This document shows positions 35,579 through 45,194 of a stretch of DNA of 64,000 nucleotides, in pieces. Under the pieces are notes generated by a model. The model was not told where the DNA came from, did not search any database, and was given only the letters and a program-made list of their open reading frames with translations. A program made the position numbers and the translations under genes. This DNA comes from Methanothermobacter tenebrarum (GTDB lineage Archaea > Methanobacteriota > Methanobacteria > Methanobacteriales > DSM-23052), in assembly GCF_023167465.1 (NCBI RefSeq), contig NZ_AP025698.1, forward strand, positions 434,001-498,000, written 5' to 3'. How positions within the stretch are numbered: position 1 is the stretch's first letter; each line of letters begins with the position of its first letter.

Positions 35579-36427
35579 CTACTCCCTAGTGGGTGTTATA
35601 CCCCCCTCGATTAGTTTTTCTCTAACCTTCTTGTAGAAGTCTTTACTCAACCTTACAAAGTAGGCCTTGTTCTTAGACTTTTGAAAAATCAGTTCTTCCA
35701 TATAATTTATCTCTTCCTTGAATTGTCCATCAACCACTGCTATGGCCTTTTTACCCTTTTTTAATAATTTTATCCTGATTTTGCTCTCGTCAGATACTAC
35801 TAGGGGCCTTGCACTTAATTTGAAAGGGCATATTGGGACTATTATGAATGCTTCTACTCTTGGGTCCACAATGGGGCCCCCAGCCGACATGGAGTATGCT
35901 GTGGAGCCGCTTGGAGTCGCCACTATTATCCCATCAGCTCTTAACTCCTCAACAACCTCATCATCGACTAATATTTGAATGTGTAACATCTTCGCCGGTT
36001 CTCTTGTCATCATAACAACTTCGTTGAGTGCTGATGGCAATCTACCATGATGGTAGACGTCCAATTGTGTTCGCTCCTCTATTATATAATTTCCCTCCAG
36101 GACCTCCCTAAGTTCCTGGAATACACTCTTGGGGTCGATCTCTGTTAAAAACCCGACCGTACCCATATTCACTCCGAGTAAGGGTATCCCCTTCCCCTCT
36201 ATGAAGCTTTGGGTGCGTAGTATTGTCCCATCCCCTCCAATGGTCACGATAATGTCAACGTCCATTTCCTCTAAATCCTTTGCCAGGTCCTTGAATTCCG
36301 GGATTTTATCTGCTAGTGAAGTGTCAATGGATACCTCAACACCATTCTCTATTAAAAATTCAATGACCTTCCTTGCTAGTTCAATGGCCCTGGGAATGTC
36401 AAGGCGTGCCACCACACCCATACGCAT
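35579..36427 (-). CDS. nadK: NAD kinase
   Basis: A 282-residue kinase that makes NADP from NAD. It shows the family GGDGT (64-68) followed by ILRTQ, the NMGTVGFLTE strand and the C-terminal ATPSGSTAYSMSAGGPIVDP nucleotide-binding loop. The start is the ATG at 36427, sharing one base with the stop of the suhB gene (TAATG). In Methanobacteriales NAD kinase and inositol phosphatase are often linked, as here. Confidence 0.93.
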   Translation of the reverse strand: MRMGVVARLDIPRAIELARKVIEFLIENGVEVSIDTSLADKIPEFKDLAKDLEEMDVDIIVTIGGDGTILRTQSFIEGKGIPLLGVNMGTVGFLTEIDPKSVFQELREVLEGNYIIEERTQLDVYHHGRLPSALNEVVMMTREPAKMLHIQILVDDEVVEELRADGIIVATPSGSTAYSMSAGGPIVDPRVEAFIIVPICPFKLSARPLVVSDESKIRIKLLKKGKKAIAVVDGQFKEEINYMEELIFQKSKNKAYFVRLSKDFYKKVREKLIEGGITPTRE

Positions 36428-37269
36428 TAGATAACCTCCAATGCTTTCATTATCTCCTGGTGTAATTGCCTGTTCCCAGCTGCTATAAGTGAAGTACGCT
36501 CCTTAACATTTAAGAGACCATTGAGGGGATCCCCCCTTTCGGTGGTGACTATACCCCCAGCTTCTTCGACTATTAACTTTGAAGCTGCTATGTCAACCAC
36601 CCTCAGATTTCCTCGCAAGTCCATGAACGCATCATATGCGCCATTGGCAACATATGAAAGTTCCAATGCCACCGAGCCTAGTATTCTCATCCTACGGATA
36701 ATACGACATATATTATCGATCTTGGGGAATTTAGTACCATAGATGAAGGCGCCCATTGAAGATTCTTCCAATGATTCCTGTCCGGATGGTTTTATCCTTT
36801 CATCATTTAAATATGCTCCATGTCCCCTCATGGCCTCGTAAATGTCATCAGTGGCGAAATTTTTAACAAAACCCATCTTCACATCATTTAATGAAGGTAG
36901 AACATCACTGGAATGGTATTCTGCGATTGCAATGGATATGCCATAGAATGGTATGTTCTTGATAGCGTTTGTAGTTCCATCAAGAGGATCCACAACGAAT
37001 ATTATCTGAGGCTCCGAATCTCCTTCTCCTATTTTTAGGTATCCTATCTCTTCGCTGATTAATGTGACCGGTCTCCCAGTATTTTCCAGAACATTTATGG
37101 TTTCATCCTCAGCTACAAGGTCTATTAGTTTTGTTGGCGTGCCATCAACGCCCATTTTTATTATTTCACCCGCTTCTTCTTTACCCACGAGGGGAGCTAT
37201 GGCCTTTTGCACTTGTTCAGCCATTTTGAGCGCTATACTCCTCCAATAATAAATGTCAGATTTTTTCAT
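36427..37269 (-). CDS. suhB: Bifunctional inositol-1-monophosphatase / fructose-1,6-bisphosphatase
   Basis: A 280-residue metal-dependent phosphatase of the IMPase fold. The metal site is SEE (73-75) and DPLDGTTN (94-101); the late VDIAASKLIVEEAGG motif completes it. Archaeal members hydrolyse both inositol-1-phosphate (for lipids and solutes) and fructose-1,6-bisphosphate (gluconeogenesis). The ATG at 37269 is chosen; a TTG at 37284 with a GAGGG site is also possible. It is translationally coupled to NAD kinase. Confidence 0.9.
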   Translation of the reverse strand: MKKSDIYYWRSIALKMAEQVQKAIAPLVGKEEAGEIIKMGVDGTPTKLIDLVAEDETINVLENTGRPVTLISEEIGYLKIGEGDSEPQIIFVVDPLDGTTNAIKNIPFYGISIAIAEYHSSDVLPSLNDVKMGFVKNFATDDIYEAMRGHGAYLNDERIKPSGQESLEESSMGAFIYGTKFPKIDNICRIIRRMRILGSVALELSYVANGAYDAFMDLRGNLRVVDIAASKLIVEEAGGIVTTERGDPLNGLLNVKERTSLIAAGNRQLHQEIMKALEVI

Positions 37270-37296
37270 TCCCACAACACCCAAGAGGATCCCTCA

Positions 37297-37743
37297 TTAT
37301 AAGTATACTAGCGCCGCTACTACAGCACCACATTCTTTGACTTTATGGTTTATTTCTTCTACTATTAAGTTCTTTATTTTTTCACCCCTCCTTCTCATCA
37401 TATATTCAACCATAAAAATGGCATCCTCCCTTACAATCCTAGGATCCTTGTTTATCCCACTATTCTCAGCCACACACCCTATATTATCAGATAATGCAAC
37501 TGCTATGGCAGCTGATATAAGATCCCCCCTGTTATCTGAGATGCTATGGGAGAGCACACAATTAACTGTTGAACCCACCTCGAAGGATGGTAATCCAACT
37601 ACCCGTGCACTGGCAGGGATTATACTTGAAACCTTTATAAGGTTCACATCACCGATCCCAGCATCTAGAAGAGCATTATCAAAGGCATTTAACCTGGTAG
37701 GCCCTTCACTCCTTCCTGATGTAATTGAAACCTTCATACTCAT
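37297..37743 (-). CDS. pdaD: Pyruvoyl-dependent arginine decarboxylase
   Basis: A 148-residue proenzyme that cleaves itself to form a pyruvoyl group and makes agmatine from arginine. The processing site is the Ser-Ser pair at residues 39-40 in IKVSSIIPAS. The length and flanking motif GRSEGPTRLNAFDNALL fit the archaeal family. The ATG at 37743 has AGGTTAGTG upstream, so the longer frame to 37833 is not used. It is divergent from aIF5A and speB across a short promoter gap. Confidence 0.94.
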   Translation of the reverse strand: MSMKVSITSGRSEGPTRLNAFDNALLDAGIGDVNLIKVSSIIPASARVVGLPSFEVGSTVNCVLSHSISDNRGDLISAAIAVALSDNIGCVAENSGINKDPRIVREDAIFMVEYMMRRRGEKIKNLIVEEINHKVKECGAVVAALVYL

Positions 37744-37773
37744 CACTAACCTAAAATTGTGGGGTAAGTGGTA

Positions 37774-37812
37774 GGTTTTATATAGGGTTGGTAACACTAA
37801 TAATATAAAAAA
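37774..37812. promoter_or_regulatory. Divergent promoter region between pdaD and aIF5A
   Basis: TTTTATATAG at 37776-37785 reads as CTATATAAAA on the minus strand, placed about 32 bases before the pdaD ATG. AATATAAAAAA at 37802-37812 is a TATA candidate for the aIF5A gene. The two elements are 26 bases apart. Confidence 0.6.
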
Positions 37813-37860
37813 ATCCTTTATCAGTTTTTTCATATTATCCTATCTAGGAGGTATAATAAG

Positions 37861-38250
37861 ATGTCAAAGAAGGTAGTGGAAGTCAAAAATTTGAAGGTTG
37901 GAAAATACGTGATCATAGATGACGAACCATCAAAGATCATGAACATATCAACATCATCACCAGGAAAACATGGCTCCGCCAAGGCCCGTATAGAGGCTAT
38001 AGGCATATTCGACAATCAGAAGAGGAGCATAGTAAAACCAGTTGATGCAAAGATAGAAATACCCATAATTGATAAAAGAACGGCCCAAGTATTGGCTATT
38101 ATGGGTGATGACGTCCAATTAATGGACCTTGAAACCTATGAAACATTTGAGACACCCATCCCCGCAGATTTGAAGGATAAACTCGTTGAAGGGAGCGAGG
38201 TAGAATATATCACCACAATGGGTAAAAATAAACTTATGAGAGTTAAATGA
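37861..38250 (+). CDS. eif5A: Translation factor aIF5A
   Basis: A 129-residue elongation-type factor that helps ribosomes through difficult peptide bonds and is modified to hypusine (or deoxyhypusine). The modified lysine is Lys36 in [12 protein letters not shown]. Two domains: SH3-like (1-70) and OB (72-129). It starts at the ATG at 37861 behind AGGAGGT. It is followed after one base by agmatinase, which makes the polyamine path to hypusine visible in the gene order. Confidence 0.96.
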   Translation: MSKKVVEVKNLKVGKYVIIDDEPSKIMNISTSSPGKHGSAKARIEAIGIFDNQKRSIVKPVDAKIEIPIIDKRTAQVLAIMGDDVQLMDLETYETFETPIPADLKDKLVEGSEVEYITTMGKNKLMRVK

Positions 38251-38251
38251 A

Positions 38252-39130
38252 ATGTTCCTATACTTGGAGGATTCCTCAAAATTTGCTTTTTCAAGGAGAG
38301 AATCCTTTAAAGAATTCTTATCATCCCAAGATGGGGAAGCCTTCGGGATGCTGGGCATCCCCTTCGATTCCACAGCAACCTACATGCCAGGGGCTAGATT
38401 CGGCCCCTCAGCCATCAGAGAAGCATCCTACAATTTTGAAGGGTATAATCTAACATTTAACAGGGAGCTTAAGGCTCCCATTTTCGATTTGGGTGATGTT
38501 AGCGTCGTGGCAGGAGACTTCAAAGAAACATCAAAGAGGATAATAGACACACTAACCAGACTCCTATCCCATGATCTTAAACCCCTAATACTTGGAGGAG
38601 AACATACAATAACCTACCCCATTTTAAAGACCATCCAATCCAGGGACAATCCCACTATTATCCATTTTGATGCCCACATGGACATGAGAGACCATTATAA
38701 TGGAAAATTCACACATGCAACAGTAATGAGGAGAGTATACGAACTCGAACCTCAGGATATAATCATGATAGGCGTTAGATCCGCGTCCAGAGAAGAAATA
38801 GAATTCGTCAAGGAGCATGAGATTGAATATTACACCTCGCAGATGATCCAAGAGAATATAGAAGAGGTGACGAGCAAACTTAGAAGTATCAAAGACCCAG
38901 TATATGTAACAGTTGACATGGACGTCCTCGACCCCTCCCACGCCCCAATGGTAGGTAACCCAACCCCATGTGGACTTACACCATTCCATATGGAAAAATT
39001 CATTGAAACCATAAGCAGGAAAGATATAATGGGCGTTGATATAGTGGAGGTCACATCCCCAGTGAAGGGTGATCAGACCGGACTCAACGCTGCCAAGATC
39101 CTCCATGATCTACTATCCCTAAAATCATAA
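38252..39130 (+). CDS. speB: Agmatinase (arginase family)
   Basis: A 292-residue ureohydrolase that converts agmatine to putrescine and urea. The two-Mn site is complete: GGEHT (His118), FDAHMDMRD (Asp140, His142, Asp144) and DMDVLDP (Asp222, Asp224). An N-terminal extension of about 30 residues precedes the core at GMLGIPFDS. The start is the ATG at 38252, one base past the aIF5A stop. An agmatinase-like protein beside aIF5A has been linked in haloarchaea to hypusine formation, so a role beyond free putrescine is possible. Confidence 0.93.
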   Translation: MFLYLEDSSKFAFSRRESFKEFLSSQDGEAFGMLGIPFDSTATYMPGARFGPSAIREASYNFEGYNLTFNRELKAPIFDLGDVSVVAGDFKETSKRIIDTLTRLLSHDLKPLILGGEHTITYPILKTIQSRDNPTIIHFDAHMDMRDHYNGKFTHATVMRRVYELEPQDIIMIGVRSASREEIEFVKEHEIEYYTSQMIQENIEEVTSKLRSIKDPVYVTVDMDVLDPSHAPMVGNPTPCGLTPFHMEKFIETISRKDIMGVDIVEVTSPVKGDQTGLNAAKILHDLLSLKS

Positions 39131-39145
39131 GAGGTGCACCCACAT

Positions 39146-40369
39146 ATGAACACCAGAGAAGTTGAACTTTCAGGTCATATAATTGACAGCCTAATCCTCC
39201 CCAAGGTCCTAGATGTGATAATGGATATGGGTGGAGACTTCAAGATACTTGAATTTGAGATCGGTAAAAGGAAGACAGATCCAAGCTATGCTAAAATACT
39301 CGTATCTGCTAAAACACCATCCCATTTAAACAAGATACTCGATGAATTAAGCGAGATAGGCGCATCAATAGCAGAGATAAAAGAAGTGGAACTCCGAGCA
39401 GCTGAAAAAGATAAAGTATTACCTGCTGGTTTTTACTCCACAACAAACCATCCCACCTTCATCTTCTATGAAGGAGAATGGAGACCAGTCCAGGACATTG
39501 AAATGGACTGTATGATAGTAGTAGACCCCAAGACAAAAACCGCAAAATGTAAACCAATAGGGGAAATAAAAAAAGGAGACCTAGTAGTCGTTGGAAGAGA
39601 AGGTATAAGAGTATCCCCACCAGAGAGGCCACGTGGCAAAAAGGGGATCTTTGAATTCATGGGGAGCGCCGTATCATCTGAAAAACCCCTCATCGCCACC
39701 ATCAAGAGGATAGCATCCGAGATAACAAAAGTGAAAAATAATAAGGGTAAAATCGCCCTCGTAGCGGGACCGGCTGTAGTGCACACAGGATCGGCCCCCA
39801 TAGTCGCCGAGATGATACGTGAAGGTTTTATTGACGTACTATTCGCAGGTAATGCCCTTGCAACCCACGATATCGAAAACGCCCTCTATGGCACATCCCT
39901 AGGCATCTGCGTCAAAACCGGCGAATCAGTAAGCAGAGGCCACCATCATCATATTTATGCCATAAACGAGATTAACAGGGCAGGTTCCATAAAGGCAGCA
40001 GTCAAAAAGGGCATACTAAAAGAGGGTATAATGTATGAATGCGTCAAGAATAACATCCCATTTGTACTTGCCGGGTCCATAAGGGATGACGGACCCCTCC
40101 CCGATGTTATAACAGATGTTGTTGAAGCCCAGAATGAAATGCGACGCTATATTAGAGAAGTTGACATGGTACTGATGATAGCTACCATGCTCCATTCAAT
40201 AGCCGTGGGAAACCTCCTACCATCCCATGTTAAAAGCATATGCGTAGATATAAACCCCGCAGCAGTGACAAAACTCGCTGATCGGGGCAGCTCACAGGTT
40301 GTGGGTGTTGTAACAGATGTGGGGGCGTTCTTACCCATACTCTGGGAGGAAATCAAAAAGAACAAGTGA
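39146..40369 (+). CDS. TIGR00300/LOR-SDH family protein, probable archaeal ornithine cyclodeaminase
   Basis: A 407-residue protein with the LOR/SDH domain at the N-terminus (residues 5-95) and a Rossmann-like C-terminal part ([33 protein letters not shown]). Archaeal members of this family have been described as ornithine cyclodeaminases making proline from ornithine. The ATG at 39146 follows GAGGTG; a GTG at 39134 is possible. It is 15 bases after speB, in an arginine/polyamine cluster, which fits ornithine use. Confidence 0.82.
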   Translation: MNTREVELSGHIIDSLILPKVLDVIMDMGGDFKILEFEIGKRKTDPSYAKILVSAKTPSHLNKILDELSEIGASIAEIKEVELRAAEKDKVLPAGFYSTTNHPTFIFYEGEWRPVQDIEMDCMIVVDPKTKTAKCKPIGEIKKGDLVVVGREGIRVSPPERPRGKKGIFEFMGSAVSSEKPLIATIKRIASEITKVKNNKGKIALVAGPAVVHTGSAPIVAEMIREGFIDVLFAGNALATHDIENALYGTSLGICVKTGESVSRGHHHHIYAINEINRAGSIKAAVKKGILKEGIMYECVKNNIPFVLAGSIRDDGPLPDVITDVVEAQNEMRRYIREVDMVLMIATMLHSIAVGNLLPSHVKSICVDINPAAVTKLADRGSSQVVGVVTDVGAFLPILWEEIKKNK

Positions 40370-41991
40370 TAAAATTGCTAAAAGGGAATATACTAAATGT
40401 CTTCACAGGAGACATATACCCCGCCGAGATCATCATCGAAGATGGTATAATCAAGATCGTAAGAAAAATAAAAGGAGATTTTGACGGAATCCTACTCCCA
40501 GGTTTCATAGACTCACATACACACATCGAAAGTTCATTAATGACACCATCATCCTTCGCAGAGGCCACCATACCCCACGGGACCACAGCAGTGATAAGCG
40601 ACCCCCATGAAATAGCCAACGTAATGGGCCTTGAAGGGATAGAATTCATGATAGAAGACTCAAAGAGGGTCCCCTTAAAATTCTTTTTCACAGCACCATC
40701 ATGCGTACCCGCAACAGAATTCGAAACAGCAGGTGCAAGGATAGGAGCCAACAAAATAAAAAACCTCCTTGAAAGGGATGAGATAGTAGCCCTGGGGGAG
40801 ATGATGGATTTCCCAAGTGTCATAGCAGAAAACCCAGAGGCCATCAGGAAGATAAAAGCCGCGAAGAAAGCGTGCAAGCCCATAGATGGACATGCACCAC
40901 TCCTATCAGGGGATGATCTTTGCAAGTATGTGGAGAAGGGGATATCAACCGATCACGAGTCCGTATACGCGGAAGAAGCCCTGGAAAAGAAGGAACTGGG
41001 AATGAAGATCATGATAAGGGAAGGTTCATCCGCGAAGAACCTCCAAGAACTTGCAAGCATCGGCGGGGACTTCCTAGTATCTGACGACATGGAACCCGGG
41101 GACCTCATCGAAGGCCATATGGACGCTATCCTCAGAAAGGCCATCGAATATGGTATAGATGAGGCAGAGGCTGTTCGGATGGTCACAATAAACCCCGCAG
41201 AACACTACTCATTAGATTGTGGTGCAATAGCCCCCGGAAGATCCGCTGATATAGTACTAGTTGATAATCTGAAAAATTTCACAGTAAAAAAAGTATTTAT
41301 TAACGGCGAACTCGTTGCAAAGGATGGTGAAAAACTATTCAAAACCATGGGGGAGAAGAGAACACCACCCCAGGGGAAAATCAGGATAAAAGGCCTTAAA
41401 TCATCTAGGTTGGAGATCCAAGCCCCCGGCGACAGGGCGCGAGTAAGGGTTATCAAAGTCTTTGAAGGACAAATTATAACTTCAGAATCCGTACATGAAC
41501 TTCCAATCATAGATGGGATAATACAACCACTCCCAGAGGATGACATACTGAAAGCATCAGTAATAGACAGATACGGACATGGAAACATAGGAAACGGTTT
41601 TGTTAAAGGCTTCGGCATAAAAGAGGGCGCCCTAGCATCCACAATCGCCCACGATTCACATAATCTAATAGTTGTAGGCACATCCACCAATTATATGATG
41701 GAGGCCGTTGAGATTCTTAGAACGGGTGGCGGGCTTATCGCAGTAGCCCCTGACGAATATATGCATCTTAAACTGCCAGTTGCCGGTCTCATGTCCCATG
41801 AAAGGGTGAACATCCTCGCATGTAAAGCTAGACAACTTAACGATTTTGTAGCAGATATGGGATCAAGCCTCTCCAATCCCTTCATGACAATGTCCTTCTT
41901 ATCGCTCCTTGTAATCCCACAATTGCGTTTAAGCGACAAAGGACTATTTAATGTTGAAGAACGTCGCTTTGTTGATCCAATTTTATCTTAA
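40366..41991 (+). CDS. ade: Adenine deaminase
   Basis: A 541-residue amidohydrolase that turns adenine into hypoxanthine for purine salvage. Metal ligands are in [12 protein letters not shown] (His51, His53); later features are [15 protein letters not shown], the amidohydrolase [12 protein letters not shown] and the AdeC-specific [12 protein letters not shown]. The length is close to the bacterial family. The GTG at 40366 overlaps the previous stop (GTGA). It is the last gene of the aIF5A-led cluster and converges on the DUF447 gene with a 9-base overlap. Confidence 0.95.
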   Translation: MIKLLKGNILNVFTGDIYPAEIIIEDGIIKIVRKIKGDFDGILLPGFIDSHTHIESSLMTPSSFAEATIPHGTTAVISDPHEIANVMGLEGIEFMIEDSKRVPLKFFFTAPSCVPATEFETAGARIGANKIKNLLERDEIVALGEMMDFPSVIAENPEAIRKIKAAKKACKPIDGHAPLLSGDDLCKYVEKGISTDHESVYAEEALEKKELGMKIMIREGSSAKNLQELASIGGDFLVSDDMEPGDLIEGHMDAILRKAIEYGIDEAEAVRMVTINPAEHYSLDCGAIAPGRSADIVLVDNLKNFTVKKVFINGELVAKDGEKLFKTMGEKRTPPQGKIRIKGLKSSRLEIQAPGDRARVRVIKVFEGQIITSESVHELPIIDGIIQPLPEDDILKASVIDRYGHGNIGNGFVKGFGIKEGALASTIAHDSHNLIVVGTSTNYMMEAVEILRTGGGLIAVAPDEYMHLKLPVAGLMSHERVNILACKARQLNDFVADMGSSLSNPFMTMSFLSLLVIPQLRLSDKGLFNVEERRFVDPILS

Positions 41992-42615
41992 CGAGTCTAT
42001 TATCCTTCTCATAGCCAATTTTTCCCTGGATCCTCCCACCCTATCAACCACCCTCTTCATTTCTAATATACGATCAATGATATCTTCCTTATTCTCCACC
42101 CGGTTTATACGAGTATAATTTATCAGGGATTCTATAATCGCATATATGCTCCTGTTTAATGGTTCTTTGAAATTTTTACCCTTAAATATCCTTTTAACAT
42201 CCGCTGTTATAATGAATAATTTAGATTCCCCGTACCGATCCTTTCTTTTAACACCCTTCACCCTTTTTGTAGTTGCTGTGAAAAATGACGAAGCACCCCT
42301 CAAAATCAAATATTCAGAATATGGTATAAAATACTCATCCCCAAGATCTCCTAGTGTGGCCTCTGTAAACAAGATGGGATCATCTGTGATATTAACCGTG
42401 AAATTACCAGTAGCTAATATATTAGAGAGGGTGTGGCTCCCCTCATAAAGGTACAATATAACCTCCCGGGGACCCTTACATATCACGCCAATGGGGGCCG
42501 CATTACCCACACCCTCAACATTTAGGGTTGTTACTATCGTCTCATATAATAGGCCCTTCTCCATTTTAAGGGACTTGAGGTTTTCCACTTCCTTGTAATC
42601 TCCTATATCCTCCAC
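41983..42615 (-). CDS. DUF447 family FMN-binding split-barrel protein
   Basis: A protein of about 210 residues of the archaeal DUF447 family; a Methanothermobacter homologue (MTH863, from memory) has a structure with FMN bound. Visible: LYETIVTTLNVEGVGNAAPIGVI (split-barrel first strands), LYEGSHTLSNILATGNFTVNI and a helical C-terminal part. The reaction is unknown. The start is uncertain: the GTG at 42615 is used here, but a GTG at 42588 or ATG at 42564 would begin closer to the conserved region. Confidence 0.8.
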   Translation of the reverse strand: MEDIGDYKEVENLKSLKMEKGLLYETIVTTLNVEGVGNAAPIGVICKGPREVILYLYEGSHTLSNILATGNFTVNITDDPILFTEATLGDLGDEYFIPYSEYLILRGASSFFTATTKRVKGVKRKDRYGESKLFIITADVKRIFKGKNFKEPLNRSIYAIIESLINYTRINRVENKEDIIDRILEMKRVVDRVGGSREKLAMRRIIDSLR

Positions 42616-42623
42616 CCCACTTG

Positions 42624-43082
42624 TTATTTTACCACGAATCCTTCAATGTCAGCATTTATAACACAGTCAAAGTCGATTTTTTCATACCAGCCCGCTTTTC
42701 TGAACATGTCCATGAAACAGACGCCAATAACCTTCCCACCATCTTTTAGGGATTCATCTATCAATTTTTTAACATCTTCGATCTTGGCGCCTATCTTCGG
42801 CATTGAAAGACCCCCCAGGAGTACGAGGGCATCCACCTTATAAGGGTTCACATCTCCTAATTCAACACCATACTCAGTTAATACGAGTTCCCTGGCCTTC
42901 TCAAAGTCCGTGTTTGGGATGAAAATACCCTTCTTGTCCCTTGCAGCGTATGCGAAAAGTTCTGCGAAGGGCGTGCAAACACCTGGGACGCCAGCATACC
43001 CAATCGTCTCAACATCCGCGACCTCTTCCCTAAAAGCTGTTAGATTACCTTTTATGCCCCTAAATTCTTTAACCTTCTCCAT
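42624..43082 (-). CDS. DUF2124 family protein
   Basis: A 152-residue archaeal protein that I place in DUF2124 by overall look. It has a Rossmann-like layout: TIGYAGVPGVCTPFAELFAYA, KVDALVLLGGLSMPKI, KVIGVCFMDMF. The function is unknown. The ATG at 43082 has GGAGGTTG eight bases upstream; the frame extends to 43103 without need. It is 8 bases ahead of the DUF447 gene, so the two are co-transcribed. Confidence 0.7.
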   Translation of the reverse strand: MEKVKEFRGIKGNLTAFREEVADVETIGYAGVPGVCTPFAELFAYAARDKKGIFIPNTDFEKARELVLTEYGVELGDVNPYKVDALVLLGGLSMPKIGAKIEDVKKLIDESLKDGGKVIGVCFMDMFRKAGWYEKIDFDCVINADIEGFVVK

Positions 43083-43101
43083 TATATCCAACCTCCATCG
43101 C

Positions 43102-43111
43102 AAATTTATAT
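43102..43111 (+). promoter_or_regulatory. TATA box for thiN (leaderless transcript likely)
   Basis: AAATTTATATC lies about 27 bases before the GTG start at 43133, with no ribosome binding site between. This spacing puts the transcription start at or next to the start codon. Confidence 0.5.
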
Positions 43112-43132
43112 CATCACAACTTATATAAGATT

Positions 43133-43708
43133 GTGGGATATGACTTTTTGGGGGGGATCGGATTAGAGATCGAAAATTTAAAAAAGGCCCTTGAGATGAT
43201 CACTTCCTCAAGGGGATTTTATAGGCTCATCCCAGAGGTGAGAACAAATATAGTGATGGCGAAAGAAAATGCTAAGACAGTCAATGACGTGGCCGGGATC
43301 CCCGGGAGGATCACAGTCCATAAAAAGGATGTCTTCGCATGCAGAGAACCTGAATATGGGGCTTCTTCACATCTAGCACGTCTCATACTAGAGATAATGA
43401 AATATGATCCCACCCGAAGGAGTGGGATTAACATAAGATATGATAAGGCCATAATAGAATCCTGTGAAAGGATGGGCCTTAAAGTCTCATATTATGATAG
43501 GAGAAAAGAGCCGAGGGAGATCAAAGAAAAAGAAGGGGCCACCATACCATGGGGTGTTAAAGTCGCCATCAATAGGATAGGCAGAGTACCAGATGTAATA
43601 TACCATAAGGGAGATTGGGGAAAAGAGCCCATGATAGTATTATTAGCAGCTGATGCCGTTGAAGCTGCTAGAATAGCCATAAAAATAGGGGATGAATATG
43701 AGGTATGA
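43133..43708 (+). CDS. thiN: Thiamine-phosphate synthase ThiN domain protein
   Basis: A 191-residue stand-alone ThiN domain, the archaeal alternative to ThiE that joins the thiamine pyrimidine and thiazole moieties. Family motifs: [41 protein letters not shown]-like GINIRY, TIPWGV and [15 protein letters not shown]. It lacks the ThiD kinase domain to which ThiN is often fused. The start is a GTG at 43133, probably leaderless. Its end overlaps the SIS-domain gene by 11 bases. Confidence 0.85.
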   Translation: MGYDFLGGIGLEIENLKKALEMITSSRGFYRLIPEVRTNIVMAKENAKTVNDVAGIPGRITVHKKDVFACREPEYGASSHLARLILEIMKYDPTRRSGINIRYDKAIIESCERMGLKVSYYDRRKEPREIKEKEGATIPWGVKVAINRIGRVPDVIYHKGDWGKEPMIVLLAADAVEAARIAIKIGDEYEV

Positions 43709-44702
43709 GATGTACCATGAAATCCTTCAACAACCACAATCAATAAGGGAAACATTAAAAAGAGAAAAATCCCACATGGATGAAATCTCCAATGAAATAA
43801 GGGAACACGATAAAATATACCTTATAGGGTGTGGAAGCTCCCTTTCAACATGCTATTCAGCACGTGACGCCATCAACATCCATTATGATATGGATATAGG
43901 TATATTCACAGGCTATGAATTTCTTTACCACAAAAAAATCCAAGATAAAGATTCTATCATAATATTAACTTCACAGTCCGGTGAAACAGCCGATACCCTC
44001 GCAGCATTGCGGAAAGCAAAAAAATACAACCTAAAGACCATAACAATAACCAATGAGGGTGCCAGTACCATGGCCAGGGAATCAGATGAGACAATATTAA
44101 CCCATTGCCAACGGGAGAATGCAATAGTAGCGACAAAAACATACATAAACCAACTACTCTGCCTATATTACATCCTCTTCGGAGTTTATGATGATGAACT
44201 TTCAAAAAATATACTCAAAGACCTTGAGAAGTTGCCAGGCGTCACCGATAAGCTTATAAATGAGACAGAGGAGGAGAACAGGCTCCTTGCATTTGAGTTC
44301 AAGGATGATGATATATTTTATTGTATGGGGAGCGGTCCGAATTATGGTCTTGCCTATAAACTCGCAATGACCATGTTCATGGAAGGAGCGCTTAAACACG
44401 CCTGTCCACTTTATTCAGGAGAATTTAGACACGGGTTGATTGAAAAAGTTGAAGAGGGCATCCCAGTAGTATTCTTAGACGCCGATCTTCCAGGTGATGT
44501 TCTAACTAGGAAATGCATCGAATTCTGCGAAAAAATCAATGCAAAGAATATAATCTTCTCAATGAAGGACTACAGTAACCTTAACAGGCTATTATCACCG
44601 TTCATATTAGTCATACCACTTGAATGGTTCATATACTATCTTGCATCCTATAACAACAAGGATCCTGGAAGCACAAGACATATCGGGAAAGTAAGATACT
44701 AA
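43698..44702 (+). CDS. SIS-domain sugar isomerase (GlmS isomerase-like)
   Basis: A 334-residue protein with two SIS domains, like the isomerase half of glucosamine-6-phosphate synthase but without the glutaminase domain. Motifs: [33 protein letters not shown] and [20 protein letters not shown]. It may isomerise or deaminate amino-sugar phosphates. The ATG at 43698 has GGGG six bases upstream; ATGs at 43692 and 43710 are alternatives. It overlaps thiN, so it is co-translated. Confidence 0.82.
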   Translation: MRYEMYHEILQQPQSIRETLKREKSHMDEISNEIREHDKIYLIGCGSSLSTCYSARDAINIHYDMDIGIFTGYEFLYHKKIQDKDSIIILTSQSGETADTLAALRKAKKYNLKTITITNEGASTMARESDETILTHCQRENAIVATKTYINQLLCLYYILFGVYDDELSKNILKDLEKLPGVTDKLINETEEENRLLAFEFKDDDIFYCMGSGPNYGLAYKLAMTMFMEGALKHACPLYSGEFRHGLIEKVEEGIPVVFLDADLPGDVLTRKCIEFCEKINAKNIIFSMKDYSNLNRLLSPFILVIPLEWFIYYLASYNNKDPGSTRHIGKVRY

Positions 44703-44726
44703 GAGTATAAAATAGAAAAAAGTGTG

Positions 44727-45194
44727 TTATTCTACTTTAATGGTTTGTTTCTTTTTAACTTCCACCTTTGGAAGTTCTACCGTTAAAACACCATCTTCGA
44801 ATGTTGCCTTGGCCTCGTCCACTTTTATCTTAGCTGGTAAACTCAATTCTCTCCTTGCTTCACCATATCTGCGCTCTTTTTTCACGTAATTGGCTCCTTC
44901 CACTTCTACTTCTTCTTTGAAATTTGCTGTTATAGTGATACTATCCTCTGTTAATTCTATATTTATATCCTCCTTTTTAACCCCTGGAAGATCAGTTTTT
45001 ATAATCAGTTTATCATCGGTTTCTATAAGGTCAAGGGTTGGTTTCTCTGGTAGAACTTCTGTATACTCTGATATTTTCTTCTCGAATTCCTTCTGCATTT
45101 CTCTCATACTATTTATCATATCTTCTATCATCTTCTCAACCATTAATCTTCTTTTTTCCAGCATGCCGAAAGGTTTTTCTAATTTTCTTTTCAT
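44727..45194 (-). CDS. hsp20: Small heat shock protein (Hsp20/alpha-crystallin)
   Basis: A 155-residue holdase chaperone. The alpha-crystallin domain spans about residues 50-145 (DDKLIIKTDLPGVKKEDINIELTE; ARRELSLPAKI; ATFEDGVLTVELPK), with a helical N-terminal arm and a short IKV-type tail for oligomer contacts. The ATG at 45194 has GGAGGG seven bases upstream. This makes it overlap the end of the GTPase gene by 59 bases; internal ATGs at 45164 and 45143 have poorer sites. Confidence 0.92.
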   Translation of the reverse strand: MKRKLEKPFGMLEKRRLMVEKMIEDMINSMREMQKEFEKKISEYTEVLPEKPTLDLIETDDKLIIKTDLPGVKKEDINIELTEDSITITANFKEEVEVEGANYVKKERRYGEARRELSLPAKIKVDEAKATFEDGVLTVELPKVEVKKKQTIKVE

